The notes beneath the pieces were generated by a model. The model did not search any database. It worked only from the letters and a program-made list of their open reading frames with translations, and had not been told where the DNA came from. This document shows positions 16,946 to 25,505 of a stretch of 64,000 bases of DNA, one piece after another; position 1 is the first letter of the stretch, and every line of letters starts with the position of its first letter. The stretch lies in the NCBI GenBank assembly GCA_934693235.1, contig CAKUUY010000002.1, forward strand, positions 135,034 through 199,033, in the 5' to 3' direction. The DNA is from an uncultured Candidatus Melainabacteria bacterium (GTDB lineage: Bacteria; Cyanobacteriota; Vampirovibrionia; Gastranaerophilales; Gastranaerophilaceae). Made by a program: the position numbers and the translations under genes.

Positions 16946-18477
16946 ATACTTAATTCCTCTTTTGTTGGGGCATAGTTAGGATTTAAAAGTAGAGATTTTT
17001 TGAAATATCTCTGCGCATCCTGTTTAAGTCCCTGATTTTTTGCAATCAATCCTTGATAATAATAATATCTAAAATCGTTTTCGTCAATATAATTTGCAAC
17101 ACCAAGATATTTTTTAGCCTCAAAATAATTTCCGCGTTCAAGTTCAACACGGCCCAAATCTATCCACGCATCTTTGTAATTCATATTTATCGCAACTGCT
17201 TTTTTCAAGTATGCAATTTCTTTTGACTTATCTTTCAACGCAACCTTGTAGTACGCAACCCAACTATCTGAATATGTTTTCAAAATTTTTTCATATATTT
17301 CAATAGCTTTTTTATCTTTACCTAATTGTTCGTACGTCTGAGCGACCTTAACAGAACAAATTGAAGATGTTTTATCCTTGTTTTCAGCGTCTTTATAATA
17401 CCTCAAGGCATTTTTGTAATCACCCGTTCTAAAACTCAAATCACCTAAAACAAGTAAAACAGTCGAATTTCCACTATCAAGTTTGTAAGCTTTCATTGCA
17501 GTATCTTGAGCCTTTTCAAACTCATGCATATCGTAGTAAACTCGTGACAGTATTGCGTAAACTTCTTTATTATGTTTCTTTTTGGTTGTCAAAGAGCTTT
17601 GTAAAGTTCTTAAAGCTTTTGCATATTCATTTTCGTAATAATAATAGTATCCCAAGTGATACATTTTTTCAGAATAATCTTTTTGTGATTTATACAAAAC
17701 ATACTGCTCAAGAGATTTAACTTTTTTGGAAAAATCTGTTGTGTATAGATTTTGAGTTTTTATGTAATCAACCATTTTCAAAGCATTTTGAGGCTTTCTT
17801 CCTTGTGACAAAATTTCTGCTTTCAGTTTTTTGTAATTAAGGTTTTGAGCATTCATTTTTATTGCAGTATCAATATAATTATTTGCCTCTACAAAATCAT
17901 TTGATTTCAAATAACCGAGTGCTGCAAGATAGTTTGCATAATCAGAATTTGTCATAAGTTCTGTATTTTTTACGAGCTCCGACGTAGCTTCTCTGCTTTG
18001 GTCATTATAAATTATGTTTGAAAAAACTTCTCCAAGATAAATTTCATCATCTTGTTTTAATTTCTTTGAAATTCCGTAATACAAATTTATATCACCAACC
18101 AAAAAGTCAGACAATTCTTTATCTTCAATTTTAGAAGCTGCTAAATCTGCGAGTTCAAAAAAACCGATATCTGCCATATTTTCAGCCATCTTCATATATG
18201 CATAATCGTTTTCATCCATGGTCTCAATAAGGTTTTTAAAATCCATGTAAGAAGATTTTACATTGCTTTGCATAAACCTGTCAAAAGCGATTACATACTG
18301 ATTATGGAGACTATTATGAGTAAGTGTTGCTTTTTTAATCGGGATAGCAATTGTGTTTACCGGAAATGGCTGTGGAGAATACGGATTTGCCGGTTGAATA
18401 GCATCAAAACCCTCTCCTAAAACAGGAGCGGACAGACACATGATTAAAACAACTGTATAAAATAATTTGTTTTTCAA
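16942..18477 (-). CDS. Exported tetratricopeptide-repeat protein
   Basis: 511 residues. The signal peptide is about residues 1-22 (hydrophobic run ending LSAPVLGEG). A Pro-rich linker precedes TPR/SEL-like helices through most of the length; clear units include ALRYYKDAENKDKTSSICSV and AIEIYEKILKTYSDSWVAYY. Probably periplasmic and protein-binding. It lies between the HD-GYP gene (16 bases) and a response regulator (4-base overlap), which suggests it is part of the same envelope-sensing system. Confidence 0.85.
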   Translation of the reverse strand: MKNKLFYTVVLIMCLSAPVLGEGFDAIQPANPYSPQPFPVNTIAIPIKKATLTHNSLHNQYVIAFDRFMQSNVKSSYMDFKNLIETMDENDYAYMKMAENMADIGFFELADLAASKIEDKELSDFLVGDINLYYGISKKLKQDDEIYLGEVFSNIIYNDQSREATSELVKNTELMTNSDYANYLAALGYLKSNDFVEANNYIDTAIKMNAQNLNYKKLKAEILSQGRKPQNALKMVDYIKTQNLYTTDFSKKVKSLEQYVLYKSQKDYSEKMYHLGYYYYYENEYAKALRTLQSSLTTKKKHNKEVYAILSRVYYDMHEFEKAQDTAMKAYKLDSGNSTVLLVLGDLSFRTGDYKNALRYYKDAENKDKTSSICSVKVAQTYEQLGKDKKAIEIYEKILKTYSDSWVAYYKVALKDKSKEIAYLKKAVAINMNYKDAWIDLGRVELERGNYFEAKKYLGVANYIDENDFRYYYYQGLIAKNQGLKQDAQRYFKKSLLLNPNYAPTKEELSI

Positions 18478-18493
18478 ACTACTGCAACCCTCT

Positions 18494-20188
18494 TTATTTT
18501 ACATTCCCAGAATAGTAAAAATTAAACAATTCTGCAATATGTTTTTGTTCATCCGTTGAATTTTCATTAATAATAAAATTATGAATATCAAGTAAACTAT
18601 AATGACTTAAAATCTCTCTATCTTCTTCCTTGAAACTATGATGATTTTCTGTCAAAAATACTAAAATAATCTTATCAACAGGAATATTTAAGAATGAATC
18701 GACCAAATTTCCGTCAAAGTGTTTGTTTTTACCGGAAATTAAAATATCAATAACATTTTGAATAGGCATCTTGTCACGATAGTGACGTTTTGAAGTAATT
18801 GCATCAAATACATCCGCAACTGCCAAAATTCGACCTCCATAAGGAATATCTTCCCCACTCAAATGCCTGTAATAACCTGAACCATCATATTTTTCGTGGT
18901 GAGAACACGCAATTTCTGTTATTTGTTTAAAATCTTCTGATGTATGAATTTTTTCCAAAATATCATGCGTAATTTTTACGTGCTCTTGAATATGTTTATA
19001 TTCTTCATCAGTAAGCTTTCCTTCTTTTTGAAGAACAGAATCTCTAATACCGATTTTGCCGATATCATGCAGAATTGCAGCCTTTTCAACAATTTCTCTA
19101 TATTTTTCATCACACCCGAGAGCTTCTACCAACAACATAGAATATAGTTTTACACGACTTGAATGACCTGCTGTAATCTTGTCACGAGCATCAATTGAAG
19201 TAGCAAGTGTATCAATAAAACTTTCAAACAAAACTTTTTGCTCTTTATAAAGTTCTTTTTGTTGTTCAAATAACTGAGCGTTTTCAAGCGCAATAGAAGC
19301 ACTTCCACCGATTGCGACAAGCAAGTCTTCGTCCCCTTTTGTAAATACTCCATTATTTTTGTTAAGAACCTGAAACGCACCAATAATCTCTTGATTATTA
19401 TTTTTAATCGGCATACAAAGAATTGTTTTTGTTCTATAACCTGTTTCCTTATCAATATCAGGGTTAAATCGCGGATCATTATATGCATCCGGAATATTTA
19501 AAGGTTCTCCGGTTTTAACGACATATCCGGCAAGTCCCTTATCGGCAGGGAATCTGATTTCTTGACTTCCTAAACCCAACGCGACTTTGCTCCAAAGCTC
19601 ATTTTTATCTTTATCAAGCAAGAAAACTGTACATCTGTCGGCTTGAATTGCAATCTTTGTTTCTTCTGCAATAACTTTCAACAAAACATCAATATCAGTC
19701 ACAGCAGTAATTGAACGCCCGATTTTTACCAAAGAAACCAAGGGATCACTTTTTATCGGAAGAGAAAAATCTAATCCGTTTTGTATTTGCTTAATTCTCG
19801 TCAAAACATAACCCATTATAGAAAGCTCATCACCTACATTCATTGAAAGATTTTTTGCTCTTTCAAAATGCATTAAAGCAGTGTTTTTACTCCCCTCGCC
19901 AAAATCAACCGTTCCTTTTGCATATTCATTTGCAATTTTTGCTGTATTGTTCTTTGCGAATTCTGCCATATACTGAGCATCATTCAACAAATCTAAAACT
20001 TTTGTATAATTATTTTTATCCTGTAGATAAAGCGCCATACCAAGCAAACTTACGCTGATAGAAAGATACCCTGACTCATTTTTAAAATTTTCTCTTGCAG
20101 TCTTAAAAGTTTCTATCGCATCAATATAGTTTTTATCTTCTAAAAGAGTCAACCCTTTTTTTATAATATCTGTATCACACTTTATCAT
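18494..20188 (-). CDS. GAF and HD-GYP domain protein, probable c-di-GMP phosphodiesterase
   Basis: 564 residues. N-terminal helical TPR-like region (about 1-150), GAF domain (about 165-305, with CTVFLLDKDKNELWSKVA and LCMPIKNNNQEIIGAFQVLN), then HD-GYP (about 330-500). The metal site is visible: HSSRVKLYS, HDIGKIGI and HHEKYDGSGYY; the usual GYP is replaced by GYY, which may weaken GGDEF partner binding. The enzyme would hydrolyse c-di-GMP in the cytoplasm, gated by a small ligand at the GAF domain. First gene of the signalling operon; divergent from the glycosyltransferase gene. Confidence 0.9.
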   Translation of the reverse strand: MIKCDTDIIKKGLTLLEDKNYIDAIETFKTARENFKNESGYLSISVSLLGMALYLQDKNNYTKVLDLLNDAQYMAEFAKNNTAKIANEYAKGTVDFGEGSKNTALMHFERAKNLSMNVGDELSIMGYVLTRIKQIQNGLDFSLPIKSDPLVSLVKIGRSITAVTDIDVLLKVIAEETKIAIQADRCTVFLLDKDKNELWSKVALGLGSQEIRFPADKGLAGYVVKTGEPLNIPDAYNDPRFNPDIDKETGYRTKTILCMPIKNNNQEIIGAFQVLNKNNGVFTKGDEDLLVAIGGSASIALENAQLFEQQKELYKEQKVLFESFIDTLATSIDARDKITAGHSSRVKLYSMLLVEALGCDEKYREIVEKAAILHDIGKIGIRDSVLQKEGKLTDEEYKHIQEHVKITHDILEKIHTSEDFKQITEIACSHHEKYDGSGYYRHLSGEDIPYGGRILAVADVFDAITSKRHYRDKMPIQNVIDILISGKNKHFDGNLVDSFLNIPVDKIILVFLTENHHSFKEEDREILSHYSLLDIHNFIINENSTDEQKHIAELFNFYYSGNVK

Positions 20189-20279
20189 TTCTTAACCCTT
20201 GTATATAAATTATGCAACTCTATATTTTTATTGTACAATATTTTTTAGAATAATACAAATTTTTTTTATAGGTGGTTTA

Positions 20280-20966
20280 ATGGAAAAGATTACAATACTT
20301 ATTCCTGTATACAATGAAGTTAATACATTGGATAAAATTTTAGAAAAAGTTGAACAAGCTTCTTTTTGCGGACTTGAAAAAGAAATAATTCTTATTGACG
20401 ACTATTCAACAGACGGAACAAAAGAATTATATTCAAAATACCCGTATAAAGTTTTGTATCACGAATACAATCAGGGCAAAGGAGCTGCATTGAGAACTGG
20501 ATTTAAAGAAGCAACCGGAGATATTATTGTTATCCAAGATGCTGATTTAGAATATGACCCTGTTGATTATGAACCGCTTGTAAAATTAATCTTGGATGGG
20601 AAAGCTGATGTTTGCTATGGTTCCAGGCTATCAGGCGGAAAACCATCTCGTTCATTTATGTTCCACCATTTGCTAGGGAATAAATTCTTATCTTTGTTAA
20701 CAAATATTCTTTACGGTTCAACTTTGTCTGATATGGAAACTTGCTACAAAGCTTTCAAGGCTGATTTTATAAAAGGAATTGAAATCAAGTCGAACAGGTT
20801 TGATTTTGAACCGGAAATTACTGCAAAAGTTCTAAAACGCGGAGCTAGGTTATACGAACTACCTGTTTCATACTACGGAAGAGAATTCGCAGAAGGTAAA
20901 AAAATTACTTGGCGTGATGGAATTCATGCTATAATTGCATTAATAAAGTTTAGATTTACGGATTAA
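20280..20966 (+). CDS. Family 2 glycosyltransferase, dolichol-phosphate-sugar synthase-like
   Basis: 229 residues from the ATG at 20280, which has AGGTGG 5 bases upstream; the longer open frame from 20199 lacks family similarity. GT2 GT-A fold: ITILIPVYNE (about 4-13), DDYSTDGT (about 42-49) and the metal motif DADLEYDP (about 82-89). Similar to DPM1/GtrB-like enzymes that move a sugar from a nucleotide donor to polyprenyl phosphate. No C-terminal membrane spans, so it is the soluble short form. A secreted protein gene follows after 16 bases. Confidence 0.85.
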   Translation: MEKITILIPVYNEVNTLDKILEKVEQASFCGLEKEIILIDDYSTDGTKELYSKYPYKVLYHEYNQGKGAALRTGFKEATGDIIVIQDADLEYDPVDYEPLVKLILDGKADVCYGSRLSGGKPSRSFMFHHLLGNKFLSLLTNILYGSTLSDMETCYKAFKADFIKGIEIKSNRFDFEPEITAKVLKRGARLYELPVSYYGREFAEGKKITWRDGIHAIIALIKFRFTD

Positions 20967-20982
20967 AATAGGAGTAAAAAAA

Positions 20983-21819
20983 ATGAAAAAAATTATTTTA
21001 TCATTATTTTTAGCGGCTACACTTGCAGCACCGACTCTTGCTGCGACCTGGAGCGCAGTTGACAGAGTTCCTACAGTAGGAAAACAAATTTTGACAAAAA
21101 ACAGCTTGCCAACAACTACAAAATTTGTTGTTACAGAAACAGAAGTAACAAACAGCACATCAAATTCTAACAACGAACTCTACATTCCAAAAACTGATTT
21201 GGGCTACACAGGCAACGACAACGAGGTTGCAGCCGTTATAACTCAACAAATCGGTGTCGTAATAAATGCAAACGCGTCTAAGAAAAAGTTTGTATCAAAC
21301 GTAACATCTGCCATTGCAGGAAACTTTACTGATACAAGTCTTGAAAACACTGCTTTAATTGCGAATGAATTATCTCTAAAAAATATGTCCGAAAAAGACA
21401 AAATGAACGCTGATATTACAGGTGTTGACTTAATGATTCAAGCTGGTTACAATCCACTTGCAATGATTGTTGTTTTGGGTAAACAACCAGGAACTTCTTT
21501 AGATATTCTAAAAAGTCAACCAAACAACTTTAGACGTACAATGTATATCTATGATTATTTGTCATATAACTACCCGTCTAAAGTAAAAGCAGGCTACAAT
21601 TGCAAAGAATACAAAAATTTCATAGCATATATTCAGCCAACAATTACTGAAAGGAATTCAAATAAAGCTAAATTGGCAAAATTCCAAAAAGAACAAGCCA
21701 AATTAAAAAAAGAAAGAGCTAAACAAATCGCTAAATACAAAGCAACAGGCGGTTTGAACGGATGGGATGCTTCATACACTATTTTGAAAAACTTAGCTGA
21801 AAGTGCAGAAACAAAATAA
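20983..21819 (+). CDS. Secreted M48-like protein lacking the zinc site
   Basis: 278 residues. Signal peptide with probable cleavage after ALAA (about 20). A region around residue 83 reads NEVAAVITQQIGVVINANA, which lines up with the M48 pattern xELAAVLAHEIGHVxxRHA, but HExxH is replaced by QQIGV. Downstream, NADITGVDLMIQAGYNPLAM (about 142) lines up with the M48 EADxxGxxLMxxAGYxP block, with Glu replaced by Asn. The final part is a Lys/Gln-rich helix. I infer a catalytically dead relative of M48 peptidases with a binding or chaperone role, based only on visual alignment. Confidence 0.6.
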   Translation: MKKIILSLFLAATLAAPTLAATWSAVDRVPTVGKQILTKNSLPTTTKFVVTETEVTNSTSNSNNELYIPKTDLGYTGNDNEVAAVITQQIGVVINANASKKKFVSNVTSAIAGNFTDTSLENTALIANELSLKNMSEKDKMNADITGVDLMIQAGYNPLAMIVVLGKQPGTSLDILKSQPNNFRRTMYIYDYLSYNYPSKVKAGYNCKEYKNFIAYIQPTITERNSNKAKLAKFQKEQAKLKKERAKQIAKYKATGGLNGWDASYTILKNLAESAETK

Positions 21820-21830
21820 TCAGCTTATCT

Positions 21831-21860
21831 AAAAAAACCTCCTTTAAAAGGAGGTTTTTT
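21831..21860 (+). terminator. Terminator after the M48-like gene
   Basis: Stem AAAAAACCTCC / GGAGGTTTTTT with loop TTTAAAA, directly after the stop at 21819. Confidence 0.9.
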
Positions 21861-21908
21861 ATTGCGCAAAATTTAATTATAATTGTAGCCGACAATGGAG
21901 AATAATTT

Positions 21909-22427
21909 ATGAACGATACTATTGAAACAATTCAGTGTCCGGCTTGCGGAAAAGACATGCACAAAGTCTTTATGTCAGAGAGTGGCACTTGCCTAGATGT
22001 TTGTATTGACGGATGTGGCGGGATATTTTTTGACGGTCAAGAACTCAAACATTTTGATGAAAACAGTGAAAATATTGATGAATTAAAAGAACTCCTAAAA
22101 AATAAGAATTATACTCCCGTTAATGAAGACAAGGTTCGAATATGTCCTGTTTGCGGAAACAAGATGGTAAAAAACTACGTAAGCGCCAAAAAAGAAATTA
22201 TGATTGATGAATGTTATAACTGTGGCGGCAAATTCTTCGACCACGGAGAATTGATGAAAATGCGTAACCAATATGCGACAGAGGAAGAGCGTCGACAAGA
22301 TGTCCTTGCAACCTCTTATAGAGAATACGGAGCAGAACTCCAAGCAATGGAACTTCAAAACAAAATAAATGAAGCAAAACGTTCAAAATTCTTAAAAATC
22401 TTAGATAGTTGGTTTTTAGGAAGATAG
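21909..22427 (+). CDS. Double zinc-ribbon (zf-TFIIB-like) protein
   Basis: 172 residues. Two treble-clef-like zinc ribbons: CPACGKDM ... CIDGCGGIFFDGQEL (about 9-48) and CPVCGNKM ... CYNCGGKFFDHGELMKM (about 79-121). Both carry the GGxFFDxGEL tail of the zf-TFIIB family; the spacing in the first (CIDGC) is one residue longer. The C-terminus is a charged helix. Proteins of this family may bind nucleic acids or act in metal handling, but the role is not established. Monocistronic. Confidence 0.82.
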   Translation: MNDTIETIQCPACGKDMHKVFMSESGTCLDVCIDGCGGIFFDGQELKHFDENSENIDELKELLKNKNYTPVNEDKVRICPVCGNKMVKNYVSAKKEIMIDECYNCGGKFFDHGELMKMRNQYATEEERRQDVLATSYREYGAELQAMELQNKINEAKRSKFLKILDSWFLGR

Positions 22428-22479
22428 ATTATAGTCTATAGATATGATTATTCGCTAGTTATTCAAAATTATTAATAAA

Positions 22480-22501
22480 GGAGAGAGACTTCCGTCTCTC
22501 C
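22480..22501. terminator. Possible terminator hairpin
   Basis: Stem GGAGAGA / TCTCTCC between convergent genes ending at 22427 and 22512. No T run. Confidence 0.4.
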
Positions 22502-22511
22502 ACCTCGCAAT

Positions 22512-23048
22512 CTATATTCCAAAACCTCCACCAAAAGAATCTGCCATTGGATCTTGGTAAGATGGACTCAACGGGTCCATTGTATTCATTGGATTAACAG
22601 GGTCATACAAATTTTGACCAAATAAACCGTCGTTCGCAGGATTTCTATAGTATGGACTCATTGGGTCCATTGCATTCATAGGATCTATCGGATCATATAA
22701 ATCCTGACCATACATACCTTTACTTGAAGAAGATCCACCTGATAAAGTTTTTTTCGCGCCACCTTGCGCATTAGTTACTAATTCTTCAGTTCTTTTAACA
22801 CCCTTTTCAGTGGCTTTTTCCGCACCGCCTAAAAGTTCTTGAATTCCTTTGCCGAGTTTTCCTGCATGACCAGCAATACCGAGTCCGATTACAGCTGCCA
22901 ATGCTGTCGCACCAATCATATATTTTGTTGCATTTGATTTTTCTTCATCCACTTCAGGTTTTGATGTAAAACTTTGAGCTGGTCTTAAATTTGTTTTTTG
23001 TGGATAATTCATTCTTACAGAATAACCACTAACTGCATCTAATGCCAT
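22512..23048 (-). CDS. GATALAAV-type single-span protein with C-terminal YDP repeats
   Basis: 178 residues. A polar N-terminus leads into EKSNATKYMIGATALAAV, then GLGIAGHAGKLGKGIQ, one Gly/Ala-rich membrane span at about 43-63. This block is nearly identical to one in the protein at 31126 and similar in layout to the FKG-motif proteins. The C-terminus has two repeats of GQDLYDPIDPMNAMDPMSP type (about 113-133 and 144-164) and a Gly-rich end. Start supported by AAGGAAG before the ATG. The promoter with CATAG repeats matches that of the gene at 9605. No known family; an envelope-associated protein is inferred. Confidence 0.75.
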   Translation of the reverse strand: MALDAVSGYSVRMNYPQKTNLRPAQSFTSKPEVDEEKSNATKYMIGATALAAVIGLGIAGHAGKLGKGIQELLGGAEKATEKGVKRTEELVTNAQGGAKKTLSGGSSSSKGMYGQDLYDPIDPMNAMDPMSPYYRNPANDGLFGQNLYDPVNPMNTMDPLSPSYQDPMADSFGGGFGI

Positions 23049-23122
23049 AATTTCTTCCTTTTCTATTTCTACCTATACATATATTAAAACAGAAAGGCTA
23101 AAAATTTTGACACAGCGCGCCG

Positions 23123-23201
23123 CATAGCATAGCATAGCATAGCATAGAGGCATTATAACTGGGTTTGAGGCATTGTTAAACTCATCTTTACATTTTGTAA
23201 C
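23123..23201 (-). promoter_or_regulatory. Shared-family promoter with CATAG tandem repeat, copy B
   Basis: On the minus strand: TGTAAAGATGAGTTTAAC (the -35 is TTTAAC, 23175-23180), a 17-base spacer, TATAAT (23152-23157), then five CTATG units (23123-23147 as CATAG). About 80 bp match copy A at 10691-10764, and the distance to the start codon is the same to within a few bases. Confidence 0.7.
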
Positions 23202-23299
23202 ATGGAAGAATTTTGTTATTTTTTACATATCAAGTTACGTTGTTGGGTTAATAAATCCAACCTACAAAAGATTTTCCTGTATGTGTCAAGTAAATTCAT

Positions 23300-23612
23300 C
23301 GACAAAATATTTATATTAGTCCTGCGCGGACGGCGGGAACTTTTTGTGTAAAAAGTTTCACAAAACCAGCCACACGCTACACTCACTAATAACTTGTAAA
23401 CTCAACTTGAAAACAGCCAAACTCGCTGATCGCTCAAACAAAGGCTGTTTGCTACACAAGTAGCCCTCTGCAACAATGTTTATTCCTACATCATACATTG
23501 GAGAAAAGCTTTTGTTGTCTGTTTCGTTAACGAGTTATTGCTCATTTCGCTATCGTTGCAAACTGACTCCGTAATCTGTTATTATTGTACAAAAACTTGT
23601 CATAGCGCACAA
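23300..23612. repeat. Dispersed ~250-bp intergenic repeat, copy 2 (inverted, with insert)
   Basis: Reverse complement of the repeat at 2301-2552, plus about 60 extra bases at 23451-23513 that contain the second copy of the 51-bp short repeat of 2121-2171. The 587-base gap between 23048 and 23636 otherwise holds only the promoter of the upstream gene; no ORF is supported. Confidence 0.75.
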
Positions 23613-23635
23613 TATACAAAAATAAAGACATGATA

Positions 23636-25009
23636 CTAACTTAACAAACTTCTCAATTTTTCAAGTTTTTCTACGCTGTCGCTTTCAAAATAAATTCTCA
23701 GCAACGGTTCTGTTCCACTAGGTCGAACTAGAATCCAGCTTGTATCATCGTCAAAGTATAGCTTAACTCCATCTTTTGTATCTATTGATTTTACTTTAAA
23801 ATCACCTATTGAAGTTTTATTTTTATATTCTTCCAACACAGGTTTAATTTCATCGACATTTTCAAGGCGCTTATCTATTCTGTCGTTGAAAAATTCACAA
23901 CCGACAAAATCATACAAATCTTTTTGAAGATCAACTAAAGATTTATTTTCGTAAGCCATAGCTTCCAAAATTAGCAAGTTTGCAAGAATTCCATCTTTTT
24001 CCGGAATGTGACCTTGAATACTTAATCCACCTGATTCTTCGCCTCCAATAATCGGGTTGAATTTTCTCATTGCTTCACCCACGTGCTTAAACCCGACTGC
24101 TGTCTCAATTACCTCTACTCCAAGCTTTTCTGCAACTTTGTTAAGCAAAAGGCTTGCACCAACTGTTTTTACTAAAGAACCAGAATAATTTTTGTGTTCT
24201 TTCAAGTGCATCAAAAGAATTGAAATAATTTCGTTTGGAGAAACATATTCTCCATTTTCGTTAATTACGCCAAATCTGTCACTATCACCGTCATTTGCAA
24301 AACCCACTGAATTTGGAGTTGATTTAACTTTTTCAATCAATTCTTTCAAATATTTAGGTTTTGGTTCAGGCATTCCGCCACCAAAATTAATATCGTGGAA
24401 CATATGCAAACTATCATATTTAATTCCGTTAATATCTAACAATTTATCAAAATATCCAATACTAGCTGCATACAAGCCATCAAAAATTATATTTTTATCA
24501 AGAGTTTTAATCTTTTTAAAATCAATTAAATTTTGAATGTGTGCAAAATAATCCGGCGCAAAATTGTATTTTGTAACAGAACCATTTCCAAGAGTTTTAA
24601 AATTAGCGTGGAGATTATACATAAGTTCATCCGTAATCTCAGAAGTAGCAGGACCTGCATAATCAGGAATAAATTTTATTCCTAAGTATTCCGGAGGATT
24701 ATGAGAAGCCGTAAACATAACAGCACAAGCATTTAAATGTTTTGCATTGTATGCCAAAACCGGAGTCGGAATAATTTTTTTTGAAATAAGAACTTTAAAA
24801 CCATATCCTGCCAATTGTTCAGCAGTTTGTTCCGCATATTCTAAAGCCATATTACGAGGATCATACCCCACAATAATTTCTTTATCTGTCCCAAAGTTAT
24901 CAAAAACATATTTTCCAATAGCTTTGGTAACAGTTCTTACGTTTTCTTCGTTAAAATCTTTTCCTACAACAGCTCTCCAGCCATCTGTTCCAAATTTAAT
25001 TTCGCCCAT
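23636..25009 (-). CDS. Phosphoglucomutase/phosphomannomutase family protein
   Basis: 457 residues, the usual length for the alpha-D-phosphohexomutase family. Motifs in order: GTDGWRAVVGKDF (about 7-19), active-site Ser loop TASHNPPEYLG (about 99-109), metal loop DGDSDRFG (about 238-245), sugar-binding GGEESGG (about 319-325) and phosphate-binding RPSGTEP (about 429-435). It moves phosphate between C1 and C6 of a hexose phosphate for polysaccharide precursors. GTDGWR rather than GTSGLR fits a glucose/mannose-phosphate enzyme; the exact substrate is not settled. acpS lies just upstream on the same strand. Confidence 0.9.
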   Translation of the reverse strand: MGEIKFGTDGWRAVVGKDFNEENVRTVTKAIGKYVFDNFGTDKEIIVGYDPRNMALEYAEQTAEQLAGYGFKVLISKKIIPTPVLAYNAKHLNACAVMFTASHNPPEYLGIKFIPDYAGPATSEITDELMYNLHANFKTLGNGSVTKYNFAPDYFAHIQNLIDFKKIKTLDKNIIFDGLYAASIGYFDKLLDINGIKYDSLHMFHDINFGGGMPEPKPKYLKELIEKVKSTPNSVGFANDGDSDRFGVINENGEYVSPNEIISILLMHLKEHKNYSGSLVKTVGASLLLNKVAEKLGVEVIETAVGFKHVGEAMRKFNPIIGGEESGGLSIQGHIPEKDGILANLLILEAMAYENKSLVDLQKDLYDFVGCEFFNDRIDKRLENVDEIKPVLEEYKNKTSIGDFKVKSIDTKDGVKLYFDDDTSWILVRPSGTEPLLRIYFESDSVEKLEKLRSLLS

Positions 25010-25061
25010 TTTTCCTCTAAATTATTTTTTCACTGACTTTATCATATAACAAATAATAAAA

Positions 25062-25406
25062 TTATTTAACTTCTGCAACCACAAACGCAATTGCTTTTGA
25101 CCTATCGTGCGACAAACTCAATTGAAAACTTATATTTTTATCAATATTTTTCAAAATACGAATTTGCGGACATTTATTTTCGTTATGAAAAACCTCTATT
25201 TCATTATAGGAGACATTCAATATATCCAAAGCAGTTAGGGCTTTTACAACAGCTTCTTTCGCACAAAAACGAGCCGCAAAATGACTTTCCGGCTTAGAAA
25301 ATTTCATACAATATTCAAGCTCTGATTGCGTAAAAATCCGATCAAGAAACTCATCCGATTTCCCTACAAATCTGTTTATATCTTCTATGTCCACTCCAAT
25401 TGCCAT
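25062..25406 (-). CDS. acpS: Holo-[acyl-carrier-protein] synthase
   Basis: 114 residues, typical for AcpS. The metal/CoA site is shown by GVDIEDINRF (Asp at about 6) and FCAKEAVVKAL (Glu at about 50). It transfers phosphopantetheine from CoA to apo-ACP for fatty acid synthesis. A gap of 52 bases separates it from the downstream phosphohexomutase gene. Divergent from the tail-fibre-like gene. Confidence 0.92.
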   Translation of the reverse strand: MAIGVDIEDINRFVGKSDEFLDRIFTQSELEYCMKFSKPESHFAARFCAKEAVVKALTALDILNVSYNEIEVFHNENKCPQIRILKNIDKNISFQLSLSHDRSKAIAFVVAEVK

Positions 25407-25426
25407 ACATTGATATTACCACAACA

Positions 25427-25456
25427 TTGACGAATTTTGCAAACACGTGATATAAT
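25427..25456 (+). promoter_or_regulatory. Promoter for the tail-fibre-like pair
   Basis: TTGACG, an 18-base spacer and TATAAT, about 50 bases before the ATG at 25506. Confidence 0.65.
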
Positions 25457-25505
25457 TGAATATCAAACGCCTATAAAATTTATTAAATCTGCCAGAAGGG
25501 AAAAT

